Origin: Lactococcus fujiensis JCM 16395
GTDB taxonomy: Bacteria > Bacillota > Bacilli > Lactobacillales > Streptococcaceae
Direction: 5' to 3'
Assembly: GCF_002441655.1 (NCBI RefSeq)
Contig: NZ_JXJU01000007.1
Span: forward strand, 55,561 to 119,560
Length of the DNA: 64,000 bases
Shown here: positions 24,857 through 33,221 of the stretch, piece by piece
How the letters are laid out: each line of letters opens with the position of its first letter
Position numbering within the stretch: position 1 is the stretch's first letter
The notes under the pieces: generated by a model
The model's database searches: none
What the model saw: only the letters and a program-made list of their open reading frames with translations
What the model was told of the DNA's origin: nothing
Made by a program: the position numbers and the translations under genes

Positions 24857-25762
24857 ATGAAATTTGCAATGATTGGGCTGGGCAAAATGGGTTTAAACCT
24901 CGTAAAAAATGCCTCCGATAATGGTATTGATGTTGTTGCATTTGATTTGAGTGCAGAATCTGTTAAGGAGGCAGGCGCATATTCAGAGCACGTTACAGCT
25001 GTTTCGACGGTTGATGCAATGTTAGCAGAGCTTCCAACACCTAAAATTGTCTGGGTTATGGTTCCAGCTGGTAATCCAACAAACTCTACCATTGAGATGT
25101 TAGCGGAAAAATTGTCAACAGGCGACATCATAATTGATGGTGGGAATTCAAATTACAAAGATAATCTTGTACAAAATCAATTTTTGACCGAAAAAGGAAT
25201 CCAATTTTTTGATGCGGGGACTTCTGGTGGAATGGAAGGCGCAAGATCAGGTGGGAATTTCATGGTCGGTGGTGATAATGCTGAAGCATGGAAAACGATT
25301 GAACCCATTTTCGCGGCTCTTGCTCAGAAAGATGGCTATCTCTACACAGGGAAACTTGGTTCAGGCCACTACCTCAAAATGATTCATAACGGAATTGAGT
25401 ACGGAATGATGCAAGCTATTGCAGAAGGTTTTGAAATTCTTGAGGCATCTGAATTTGATTATGACTATGAGTCTGTTGCTAAGTTGTGGAATCATGGCTC
25501 TGTTATTCGCAGCTGGTTGATGGAATTAGCAGAGGAACAATTTGCCAAAGACCCTAAGTTGGAAGGAATTACTGGTCGTGTTCAGGCATCAGGTGAAGGA
25601 AAATGGACTGTGGAAGAAAGTTTAGATTTACAAGTTCCTGCACCAGTCATAGCACTCTCATTAATGATGCGTAATAGAAGTTTGCAAGACGATACAATGA
25701 CAGGGAAAGTTGTTGCCGCGCTGAGAAATGGTTTCGGTGGGCATGCCGTCACTAAAAAGTAA
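24857..25762 (+). CDS. gnd: 6-phosphogluconate dehydrogenase, short NAD-type
   Basis: The enzyme decarboxylates 6-phosphogluconate to ribulose-5-P. The 301-residue length fits the short GntZ/YqeC class and not the 470-residue pentose-phosphate Gnd. The Rossmann loop IGLGKMGLNL is at residue 5; GGNSNYKDN near 95, DAGTSGGMEGARSGGNFM near 119 and the Lys/Asn pair in LKMIHNGIEYGMM near 173 are the active-site blocks. AAAGGAAG precedes the ATG. It heads the gluconate operon. Confidence 0.92.
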   Translation: MKFAMIGLGKMGLNLVKNASDNGIDVVAFDLSAESVKEAGAYSEHVTAVSTVDAMLAELPTPKIVWVMVPAGNPTNSTIEMLAEKLSTGDIIIDGGNSNYKDNLVQNQFLTEKGIQFFDAGTSGGMEGARSGGNFMVGGDNAEAWKTIEPIFAALAQKDGYLYTGKLGSGHYLKMIHNGIEYGMMQAIAEGFEILEASEFDYDYESVAKLWNHGSVIRSWLMELAEEQFAKDPKLEGITGRVQASGEGKWTVEESLDLQVPAPVIALSLMMRNRSLQDDTMTGKVVAALRNGFGGHAVTKK

Positions 25763-25777
25763 ATATTAAAACGAGCC

Positions 25778-25804
25778 CATCGAATGAAAATTCGATGACT
25801 CTTT
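25778..25804 (+). terminator. Intercistronic hairpin between gnd and gntK
   Basis: CATCGAAT and ATTCGATG form a perfect 8-bp stem closed by a GAAA tetraloop and followed by ACTCTTT. The T run is short, so it may be a weak attenuator or mRNA end stabiliser more than a full terminator. Confidence 0.6.
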
Positions 25805-25814
25805 ATGGAAGAAA

Positions 25815-25828
25815 TGTAAGCGTTACAA
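25815..25828 (+). promoter_or_regulatory. cre-like element before gntK
   Basis: TGTAAGCGTTACAA resembles a CcpA cre site but is one base shorter between its TGTAA and TTACA arms. The core ATGTAAGCGT recurs before gntP at 27398-27407. It may mediate carbon catabolite control or act as a local regulator site. Confidence 0.45.
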
Positions 25829-25843
25829 CCTAAGGAGGAAGAA

Positions 25844-27358
25844 ATGCAATATCTCATTGGTGTCGATTTAGGAACGACAGCAACAAAAGCGGTTCTCTTC
25901 AAGACAAACGGCGAAATTGTCGCAAGTAGTAGTCAAGGGTACGAACTTTACCGCGACCCAAGCGGCATGGCCGAAGAGGAGCAAGAAGATATTTTTGAAG
26001 CTGTTCTCATGACGATTCGTGAAGTCTCAATTAATCTAAATGAAGATGATGAACTTTTGGCGGTCTCATTTAGCACCCAAATGCACTCATTAATAGCGAT
26101 GACCGAAGACTGGTGTGAGTTGAGTCGTACAATTACTTGGGCAGATACACGGGCTGTGAAATACACAGAAGAGTTGAAAAAAACTGGACAAGGCTTTGAA
26201 ATTTACAAGCGGACTGGGACCCCCATTCATCCAATGGCTCCCCTGTCTAAACTCATTTGGTTGAAAAATGAAAAACCAGAAATTTTTGGTCAAGCAAAAC
26301 ATTATTTGGACATTAAAGGCTATATCTTTGGTCGTTTATTTGATGTCAATAAAATCGATTTATCAACAGCTACAGGGACAGGTTTATTCAATATCTTTAA
26401 ACTTAATTGGGATGCTGGAGCAATGGAAATTGCTGGAATTTCAGAAAATCAATTGCCAAATGTAGTTGAACCTTATGAGATTGAGCAAGGAATGAAACCT
26501 GAGTTTGCCAAAAAAATGGGTATTCCACAAGATACAAAATTTGTATGGGGAGCTGCTGATGGGCCACTGTCTAACTTGGGTGTAAATGCCATTAAACCCG
26601 GTGTTGCAGCTATTACAATCGGGACATCAGGTGCAATTCGCGTGGTCACAGACCAGCCCAAAACGGATAGCAAGGCAAGAACTTTTACTTATGCGCTTGA
26701 TAAAACACACTGGGTTGTTGGAGGACCCGTGAATTCTGGTGGAGATGTTTATCGTTGGGTTCGCGATTCCTTATTTGATGGGAAATTGAGTTTTGACGAA
26801 ATTACTGAACTTGCCCAAAAAGTTGGGCCAGGTGCGGATGGATTACTTTTCCATCCCTATCTAGGTGGCGAACGAGCTCCGATTTGGGATGCTAATGCTC
26901 GTGGTTCGTTTTTCGGTTTGAATTACGGGCATAGCCGAGCGAATATGGCAAGAAGTGTCCTTGAAGGAGTGATGCTTAATCTTTATATGGTTGCCTTAAG
27001 TTTAATTGAAGTTACGGGAAGTCTCAATCAAATTCAAGCAACAGGAGGTTTCACAAGTTCGGAATTGTGGATTCAGATTTTGGCAGACATTTTTGAACAA
27101 CCAATCAATGTTCCAGAAAGCCGCGAAGCGGGTTGCCTAGCAGCAATTGTGATGGCCGAGAAAGCGCTAGGAATTGTGGATGATCTAAATGTTATTGATG
27201 AAATGGTTGGAACAAATCATTCTTATCAACCCAATCCTGAAACATTTGAAATTTATCGAGAACTTAGCCCAATTTTCATTCGGTTAGCGAGAACATTAGG
27301 TGATGAGTATATAAATATTGCTAATTTCCAGCGTCATGTTGATGAAGAAAAGAAGTGA
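25844..27358 (+). CDS. gntK: Gluconate kinase, FGGY family
   Basis: The enzyme (504 residues) phosphorylates gluconate to 6-phosphogluconate. It starts LIGVDLGTTATKAVLF, the first phosphate loop of the FGGY/actin fold; the Thr-rich adenosine site ITIGTSGAIRVV is near 258 and the signature GGFTSSELWIQILADIFEQ near 403. AAGGAGG precedes the ATG. It lies between gnd and gntP and feeds Gnd directly. Gluconate is inferred from the operon, as FGGY kinases vary in substrate. Confidence 0.92.
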   Translation: MQYLIGVDLGTTATKAVLFKTNGEIVASSSQGYELYRDPSGMAEEEQEDIFEAVLMTIREVSINLNEDDELLAVSFSTQMHSLIAMTEDWCELSRTITWADTRAVKYTEELKKTGQGFEIYKRTGTPIHPMAPLSKLIWLKNEKPEIFGQAKHYLDIKGYIFGRLFDVNKIDLSTATGTGLFNIFKLNWDAGAMEIAGISENQLPNVVEPYEIEQGMKPEFAKKMGIPQDTKFVWGAADGPLSNLGVNAIKPGVAAITIGTSGAIRVVTDQPKTDSKARTFTYALDKTHWVVGGPVNSGGDVYRWVRDSLFDGKLSFDEITELAQKVGPGADGLLFHPYLGGERAPIWDANARGSFFGLNYGHSRANMARSVLEGVMLNLYMVALSLIEVTGSLNQIQATGGFTSSELWIQILADIFEQPINVPESREAGCLAAIVMAEKALGIVDDLNVIDEMVGTNHSYQPNPETFEIYRELSPIFIRLARTLGDEYINIANFQRHVDEEKK

Positions 27359-27363
27359 TATAA

Positions 27364-27391
27364 ATTAATCCCTTCGGGGATTAATATTTTG
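27364..27391 (+). terminator. Hairpin between gntK and gntP
   Basis: ATTAATCCC and GGGATTAAT form a 9-bp stem with a UUCG tetraloop, followed by a short T run. The stem begins at the gntK stop, so it probably reduces readthrough into gntP. Confidence 0.75.
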
Positions 27392-27438
27392 AAATTTATG
27401 TAAGCGTATTATTTATTGTTATATTGGAGGAAAGCGTA

Positions 27439-28853
27439 ATGCTTGATTTATTTGTTTTATTGGTGGGAGTTTTAATACTTCTTGTAATGATTATTAAATT
27501 CAAAATCAATACTTTTGTGTCACTGATTGTGACTTCAGTGTTGGTTGGTCTGGGACTCGGGATGCCGTTGGGGCAAATTCCTGTATCCATTCAAAATGGG
27601 ATTGGCGGTTCTTTAGGAGAACTTGCAATTGTCTTTGGGTTTGGTGCCATGCTTGGTCGCCTGATTGCTGATGCTGGTGGAGCATATCGTATTGCGAAAA
27701 CTTTGATTAATAGTTTTGGTAAAAAGCGCATTCAATGGGCAATTATGGTTGCCAGCTTTATCATTGGTATTGCTTTATTCTTCGAAGTCGGAATGGTTCT
27801 ATTGATTCCTATTGTCTTCGCAGTTGCTCTTGAAGCTTCAGTACCATTGATTTACCTCGGAATTCCTATGGCAGCAGGTCTGTCTGTTACTCATGGTTTC
27901 TTACCACCCCGTCCAGCACCAATAGCGATCTCTGGTGCACTTGGTGCAAACCCTGGTACAGTATTGATGTACGGTATCATTGCGGCAATTCCTACGGTAA
28001 TTATTGCAGGTCCTGTTTTTACAAAAATCGCACGTAAAAGGTACCTGAAGCATTTGTTGTTAAAACAAAATTATCTGCTTTTGGCGAAATTAAACAATGG
28101 AAACTTGAAGAAACACCTTCATTTATCATCTCAATTTTGACAGCATTGATGCCAGTTATTTTGATGGCAATCAGTACGATTTATTCAATTATCGTAAATG
28201 ACGGAAAACCATTTGCTGCTGTTACAACGAATGCACTTAAAGCTGGTAAAGTAGTTTCTACAACAACTTACCCATCAAGCTTACTTGAAAATGTGATGAT
28301 GTTCCTGGGAAATCCAGTTTCAGCAATGATTATTTCGTTACTCTTCGCATTGGTAACAATGGGTTGGATGCAACACAGAAAAACATCTGATATGATGGAA
28401 TCAGTCGTCGAATCAGTTAAATCGATTGCAATGCTCCTCTTGGTCATTGGTGGTGGAGCCGCTTTAAAACAAATCTTGATTGACGGTGGAATATCTGCTC
28501 AAATCGCTTTGATGTTCAAGGATTCAACCCTTTCACCACTTGTATTGGCCTGGATTATTACCGTTATCTTGCGTGTAGCCCTTGGTTCTGCCACTGTTGC
28601 CGCTCTGACTGCTGCTGGCTTAGTTCAACCAATGATTGCATCTGCCTCTCCAAATATGGCCGCCCTCATGGTGCTTGCAATTGGAGCAGGTTCAATTGCT
28701 GCTTCACATGTTAACGACGCCGGGTTCTGGATGTTCAAAGAATACTTTGACTTAGATGTTAAACAAACTTTGAAAACATGGACAGTATTGGAAACAATCA
28801 TTGCCGTTGTTGGTCTTGGAATGGTGATGTTGATCAGCCTCTTTGTCCACTAA
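27439..28853 (+). pseudogene. gntP: Gluconate permease GntP, single-base frameshift
   Basis: This gluconate:H+ symporter family gene has about 12 membrane segments. The first frame runs from ATG 27439 (TTGGAGG upstream) to about 28039, with GFLPPRPAPIAISGALG intact. It then loses one base in the A run at 28036-28039. Restoring it gives RKKVPEAFVVKTKLSAFG and joins the second frame, which continues to the TAA at 28853 with the late block GAGSIAASHVNDAGFWMF. The two frames together give a normal length of about 470 residues. Real mutation or assembly error cannot be told apart here. Confidence 0.85.
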
Positions 28854-28862
28854 TAAATTAAT

Positions 28863-28956
28863 AAATAAAACCACTCTGATAGTGTCGCCGTTTTTACCCA
28901 TCGCTTTAGCGATAAAGTGATATGGGCAAACGTGACTTTCAGAGTGGTTTATTTTA
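28863..28956. terminator. Large composite stem-loop between gntP and recX
   Basis: The outer arms AAACCACTCTGA (28868-28879) and TCAGAGTGGTTT (28939-28950) pair perfectly, with A/T runs outside. Inside, CGTTT/AAACG and CCCAT/ATGGG extend the fold and TCGCTTTAGCGA forms the tip. It separates convergent genes and likely terminates both. At about 90 bases it is far longer than the other terminators here. Confidence 0.8.
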
Positions 28957-29754
28957 AAAATCGTAGTCTCTTAAGGCACTAGAAATAGCGCCAAAGTCAA
29001 ATCCTTTGCGTGCCATTGCCTGAGTAACACGATTCTTCAAATCGTAACCCTCATAGTTGCGGGCATACTTTTGATAGGCCTTGTCTAATTCTTCATAAAG
29101 TAAATCCAGTTCGTTTTCTTCATCAGCTTCAAGCTCCAGACTATCAATAGCAATTGAACTAATTGAATAAGAGAAGCCTTTATTTGTCAAATTTTGTGCA
29201 ATTTTTTGTTTGAGTTGATTGAGCGTAAGTCTGTTTGCCTTAGAACGGATTAATTTTTTCGCCAATTTTATAGCGACTTCGATTTGAGTTTCATCGTCGT
29301 AATTTTCAGCAAGTACTTCGCTTATCAAATCAGAGGAGATTCCTTTTTCCAGGAGCTTCTGTTTAATCTGAAAAGGGCCAGCGCTTGCCATTGAAATTTT
29401 ACCTTGGATAAAATTTTCAGCGTAGGCGCGGTCATTGATCAGTCCACTATCTATCAGTGCTGACAAAACACGTTCAATTTGCCCTGCATCAATTTCATGT
29501 TCAATCAAATATCTTCGGACTTCTTTTTTGGTTCGTGATTTGAATGAAATGTAATAGATGGCTAGCGCCTTGCCTTGAGCAAATTGGTCGTAAGTTGTCA
29601 CATCTAGCAATTCAGTCTCGGTCATCGTTTTGTCACGTGTCAGGAAAAAATGAACAATGCTATCCTCGCAAACATAGATTTTGTCAACGTCTGCACCGTC
29701 CAAAGTAATTTTGTAGAGTCGCTTGAGCTTTTTGATTTCAGTAATTTTTATCAT
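28954..29754 (-). CDS. recX: Regulatory protein RecX
   Basis: The 266-residue protein modulates RecA filament activity. It is built of repeated three-helix RecX units: YYISFKSRTKKEVRRYLIEH near residue 68-87, the central LINDRAYAENFIQGK near 109-123 and GISSDLISEVL near 146, and a further tandem repeat toward the C-terminus ending MARKGFDFGAISSAL. Its length fits the long RecX of Lactobacillales. TATAAT ends 7 bases before the ATG with no ribosome site. It is divergent from rlmD. Confidence 0.92.
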   Translation of the reverse strand: MIKITEIKKLKRLYKITLDGADVDKIYVCEDSIVHFFLTRDKTMTETELLDVTTYDQFAQGKALAIYYISFKSRTKKEVRRYLIEHEIDAGQIERVLSALIDSGLINDRAYAENFIQGKISMASAGPFQIKQKLLEKGISSDLISEVLAENYDDETQIEVAIKLAKKLIRSKANRLTLNQLKQKIAQNLTNKGFSYSISSIAIDSLELEADEENELDLLYEELDKAYQKYARNYEGYDLKNRVTQAMARKGFDFGAISSALRDYDF

Positions 29755-29767
29755 TACTTATATTATA
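29752..29767 (-). promoter_or_regulatory. Promoter placing +1 at the recX start
   Basis: On the minus strand TATAAT (29762-29767) is followed by seven bases and ATG. No Shine-Dalgarno is present. Confidence 0.6.
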
Positions 29768-29893
29768 CGAAAAAGAATTGAATTTGTAACAATTTTTGAA
29801 GAATAATATTTTTCTTGCCTTTTTTCTATAAAACAGCATATTTTTTTATTAGTGGTTTTTCCAAAAAATAAACCCCAAAAATAACTAATATTA

Positions 29894-29911
29894 TGGTAAA
29901 ATAGCAACATG
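29894..29911 (+). promoter_or_regulatory. Extended -10 promoter placing +1 at the rlmD ATG
   Basis: TGG-TAAAAT (29894-29902) is followed by AGCAAC and the ATG at 29909. No -35 and no ribosome site are seen. Confidence 0.65.
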
Positions 29912-31387
29912 ATAACTCTTAAAATTGGACAAAAAGTCCCGCTTAATATTGAACGTATGGGAATAAATGGTGAGGGAATCGCTTCGATTTCTGGTCGCCT
30001 TGTTTTTATACCTTACGCATTGCCTGGAGAGTCGATATTAGCAGAAATTACCGAAAATGCTCGAAATTTTTCACGTGCAAAAGTCGTGAAAATCAATAAA
30101 AAATCAAAGTTTCGCGTGAAACCTGAAGACGCTGTATACGCTGATTTGTCTAGTTCGCACATCATGCACCTTGCTTATCCTCAACAACTGGAGTTTAAAA
30201 AGGACTTGTTGCGCCAAGCGCTTGAAAAATATAAACCAAATGGCTGGAAAAACTATGAATTGCGTGACACACTAGGGATGGAAAATCCCCGTCACTATCG
30301 CAATAAGTTGCAATATCAAATTCGTCGCCTAAATAACGGTACTGTCATTGCAGGGCTTTATCGCGAAAATTCTCATCATTTGGTCAATTTGGAACGCTGC
30401 GTTGTTCAAGAAGAAATGACTCAAAAAATTGTTAACCAAGTTTGCCGTTTAATTGAAAAATATAAACTTCCAGTTGATGACGAACGTAAAACCCGAGGAA
30501 TTCGTACGGTTATGGTTCGTCGTAGCCAAAAAACAGGACAAGTTCAAATGATTTTTGTAAGCTCTACTCGAATTACACTCGATGGGCAAGTTTGGCCTGA
30601 ACCTTATGCAGATCAAGAAATCACGAAACGTGAAAAAATGGGTTATGTCAAATTTGATAAAATGTTATCAGAACTGACAAAAGAGTTTGAGGATATTGTC
30701 ACGGTTGCTGTCAATTACCACCCTAAGAAGACAAGTGAAATTTATGGCGACAGAACCCAGATTTTGTTTAACGAAAAAGACACCATTACTGAGGGTGTAC
30801 TTGATTTTGAATTTGAGCTCTCACCACGTGCTTTTTATCAATTGAATCCAACTCAGGCGAATGTGCTTTATGCCGAAGCGGTGAAAGCATTGCACCCAAG
30901 GAAAACAGATACAGTTATCGATGCTTATTGCGGTGTTGGTACAATTGGATTTGCTGTGGCACCAAAAGTGAAATCAGTTCATGGAATGGACGTCACACCA
31001 GAAGCTATTGTAGACGCACGCGCTAATGCTAAGCGTCTGGGCTACAAAAATTGTCATTACGAAACAGGGCGTGCTGAAAAAATTATTCCAAATTGGTACA
31101 AAGCTGGGCAACGTCCAACTGCTTTGCTCGTTGATCCACCACGGACGGGATTGGATGCGGATTTGCTTGAAACAATTGCTAAATATCAACCTGAAAAAAT
31201 GGTCTATGTTTCTTGCAATGTCTCAACTTTAGCAAAAGATTTAATCGTACTCTCACAATTTTATAATGTAGATTACATTCAATCGGTTGATATGTTCCCA
31301 CATACAGCACGTACAGAAGCTGTTGTTAAGATGACTAAGCGTGAGAAACCAATTCGTTTGGAACGCAAATTTAATCGAAAAAAATAA
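29909..31387 (+). CDS. rlmD: 23S rRNA (uracil-5-)-methyltransferase, RlmD/RumA family
   Basis: The SAM-dependent enzyme (492 residues) makes m5U in 23S rRNA (or a related target such as U747 or U1939). A TRAM RNA-binding domain occupies the first 60 residues. The methyltransferase domain has VIDAYCGVGTIGF near 337 (SAM loop), LLVDPPRTGLD near 408 and VYVSCNVSTLAKDL near 431 with the catalytic Cys. The four-Cys cluster of E. coli RumA is not evident. No ribosome site precedes the ATG (probably leaderless). The exact target base is not predictable. Confidence 0.9.
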   Translation: MITLKIGQKVPLNIERMGINGEGIASISGRLVFIPYALPGESILAEITENARNFSRAKVVKINKKSKFRVKPEDAVYADLSSSHIMHLAYPQQLEFKKDLLRQALEKYKPNGWKNYELRDTLGMENPRHYRNKLQYQIRRLNNGTVIAGLYRENSHHLVNLERCVVQEEMTQKIVNQVCRLIEKYKLPVDDERKTRGIRTVMVRRSQKTGQVQMIFVSSTRITLDGQVWPEPYADQEITKREKMGYVKFDKMLSELTKEFEDIVTVAVNYHPKKTSEIYGDRTQILFNEKDTITEGVLDFEFELSPRAFYQLNPTQANVLYAEAVKALHPRKTDTVIDAYCGVGTIGFAVAPKVKSVHGMDVTPEAIVDARANAKRLGYKNCHYETGRAEKIIPNWYKAGQRPTALLVDPPRTGLDADLLETIAKYQPEKMVYVSCNVSTLAKDLIVLSQFYNVDYIQSVDMFPHTARTEAVVKMTKREKPIRLERKFNRKK

Positions 31388-31394
31388 AACTCAG

Positions 31395-31419
31395 AGAGGT
31401 GCGCTTGCATCTCTTTTTG
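31395..31419 (+). terminator. rlmD terminator
   Basis: AGAGGTGC pairs with GCATCTCT (one G-U) around GCTT and ends in a T run. The next gene's -10 begins only a few bases after it. Confidence 0.8.
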
Positions 31420-31420
31420 T

Positions 31421-31437
31421 GTTAAAATAACAGCATG
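31421..31437 (+). promoter_or_regulatory. Extended -10 promoter placing +1 at the GNAT ATG
   Basis: TGT-TAAAAT (31420-31428) is followed by AACAGC and ATG 31435, with no ribosome site. The geometry matches rlmD. Confidence 0.62.
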
Positions 31438-31953
31438 AATCAGATTAGGAAAGCAACAATTTCGGACTTACCTGAAATTTTAAAAATCATGCAAGAGGCG
31501 CGTGAATTTCTTGCAGAACAAGGCATTGATCAGTGGCAGGGGGAGTATCCGTCAGCGGAGAACATCATCCCCGATTTAGATAAAGAAATGGGCTATCTTG
31601 TCATTACTGATGGAAAAATTTCAGCGTATTTTGCTGTTATTTTTGGCGATGATCTTATGTATCATACCATTTCCGAAGGGGCATGGAGCAATGAAAGTAC
31701 AGATTTTGTGACCGTTCATCGATTGGCAGTTTCGGCTCGTTTTCGCGGCTTAGGCATAAATAAGTTGATTTGGGAATTTGTCTTTGAAATCGCGGAAAAT
31801 AAGGGCTATACTGATTTTCGTGCGGATACACATGCTGACAATCATATCATGCAAAAGGCGCTTCTCAATCTTGGTTTTGAGAAAAGAGGAATAATTATCT
31901 ACAAAGATGAGAAAATCCTTACAACTTGTATCGCCTATCAAAAAGAACTGTGA
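31435..31953 (+). CDS. GNAT family N-acetyltransferase (first of a pair)
   Basis: The protein (172 residues) is a GCN5-fold acetyltransferase. VTVHRLAVSARFRGLGINKLIW near residue 92-113 contains the acetyl-CoA loop R-G-L-G-I-N, and ADTHADNHIMQKALLNLGFEKRG near 130-152 is the C-terminal motif. It is a clear paralogue of the next gene (shared DQWQG, YPSAENI, TVHR). The substrate is unknown. It lacks a ribosome site. Confidence 0.88.
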   Translation: MNQIRKATISDLPEILKIMQEAREFLAEQGIDQWQGEYPSAENIIPDLDKEMGYLVITDGKISAYFAVIFGDDLMYHTISEGAWSNESTDFVTVHRLAVSARFRGLGINKLIWEFVFEIAENKGYTDFRADTHADNHIMQKALLNLGFEKRGIIIYKDEKILTTCIAYQKEL

Positions 31954-31960
31954 GAAAAGA

Positions 31961-32464
31961 ATGACTTATTTAAGAAAAGCTGAGATAAAAGATCTACCTG
32001 AAATAATGACGCTTATTTCAGAGGCCAAACGATTTTTAGGGAAATCGGGGAGTGACCAGTGGCAAGGGGCATACCCTGCCAAAGAAAATATCGAAGAAGA
32101 CATAACTAATCAGGTCGCATATATTCTAGAAGTTGATGGCAAAGTGGCTGGCTACAGTGCTGTCATTACTGGTGAAGAGCCGAATTACACTAAAATTACT
32201 GATGGAAGTTGGACTAATGACAGTTTGGATTATGTCACGGTTCATCGAATTGCTCTTTCAGATGAATTTAGAGGACATTCTCTTACCAAATTCTTATTTT
32301 CTAATATATTTAGCATGATGTACGAAAAAGGCTATCGTGATTTTAGGGTAGATACACATGAAATGAATCAGATCATGCAACACGTGTTTGAACGTGAAGG
32401 CTTTGAATATCGGGGACAAGTGATCATAGACGGAGAACGTAGGGCATATCAAAAAGAGTTGTAA
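31961..32464 (+). CDS. GNAT family N-acetyltransferase (second of a pair)
   Basis: The 167-residue paralogue of the preceding gene starts MTYLRKAEIKDLPEI. It shares SDQWQGAYPAKENI, VTVHRIALSDEFRGHSLTKFLF and VDTHEMNQIMQHVFEREGFEYRG. ATG 31961 was chosen over an upstream in-frame ATG within the first gene because family homology starts there. It lies 7 bases after the first gene's stop. The acetyl-CoA loop is altered to R-G-H-S-L-T, so activity may differ from its partner. Confidence 0.85.
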   Translation: MTYLRKAEIKDLPEIMTLISEAKRFLGKSGSDQWQGAYPAKENIEEDITNQVAYILEVDGKVAGYSAVITGEEPNYTKITDGSWTNDSLDYVTVHRIALSDEFRGHSLTKFLFSNIFSMMYEKGYRDFRVDTHEMNQIMQHVFEREGFEYRGQVIIDGERRAYQKEL

Positions 32465-32503
32465 GATCAAATTTATTTTTCACAAAAATTTAATGGAGGT
32501 CAA

Positions 32504-32878
32504 ATGGAAAAACAAGAACTCATTGACTTTTGTCTCTCATTAGGACCAACTTATGTTGATTACCCTTTTAAGAAAAACGATGGAAGTACAGATACGACAG
32601 TGGTTCGTCATCTTAAAAACAAGAAAATTTTTGCCTTAATTTCGGAGCGTCCAAAAGATAAAAAAGATCCTCTCAAGGAAGAAGTAGACTTAATTATTGC
32701 CCTCAAACAAAAGCCTGAACTTTCCGAAGAATTGAGGGAAAATTTTAAAGCGATAGAGCCAGCTTGGCACGTGAATAAAACTCACTGGAACGATGTTTAC
32801 ATCAATTCGGATATGGAAGATGAGAGTATTCAAAAATTGATTTCCCAGAGTTATGAGTTAATTAGACCTAAAAAGTAA
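32504..32878 (+). CDS. YjbR/MmcQ family protein (DUF419-like)
   Basis: The protein (124 residues) is cytoplasmic and belongs to the MmcQ/YjbR family of double-wing DNA-binding-like folds. YVDYPFKKNDGSTD near 18-31, HLKNKKIFALISERPK near 37-52, and the C-terminal PAWHVNKTHWNDVYIN are family blocks. Function is unknown. AATGGAGGT precedes the ATG. Confidence 0.82.
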   Translation: MEKQELIDFCLSLGPTYVDYPFKKNDGSTDTTVVRHLKNKKIFALISERPKDKKDPLKEEVDLIIALKQKPELSEELRENFKAIEPAWHVNKTHWNDVYINSDMEDESIQKLISQSYELIRPKK

Positions 32879-32917
32879 GTAAACTATGATAAATTTATAA
32901 GTATAAAGGAGTAAATT

Positions 32918-33160
32918 ATGACATTTGAACAAGAATTTCTTAGCGATTTCTCAGAATGGGTAGATCAACAAGTTGAAATTTCAGCCATGGCAATGAAAGC
33001 AGCTGAATCCATTCAAGATGAAGATCCTGCAGCAAAAGATGCCGCAATCCGATATCAAAGCCGCTTGGAAGCCTACGATTTTATCAAAGGTAAATTCGAA
33101 AATTATAAAAATGGCAAATCTTTCCATGAGATGCCAGATTTTGGGACGGTTAAATATTAA
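32918..33160 (+). CDS. DUF1912 family protein
   Basis: The 80-residue acidic protein matches the DUF1912 family of streptococci and lactococci. FEQEFLSDFSEWVDQQVEIS, the central AIRYQSRLEAYDFIKGKF and the C-terminal GKSFHEMPDF are characteristic. It is helical and cytoplasmic with no known function. AAAGGAG lies before the ATG. Confidence 0.85.
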   Translation: MTFEQEFLSDFSEWVDQQVEISAMAMKAAESIQDEDPAAKDAAIRYQSRLEAYDFIKGKFENYKNGKSFHEMPDFGTVKY

Positions 33161-33221
33161 TTTAATCATCTAGAATCCACTCCCCATCGTAAAAGCACTA
33201 AAAAATTAAGGAGAACAACCT

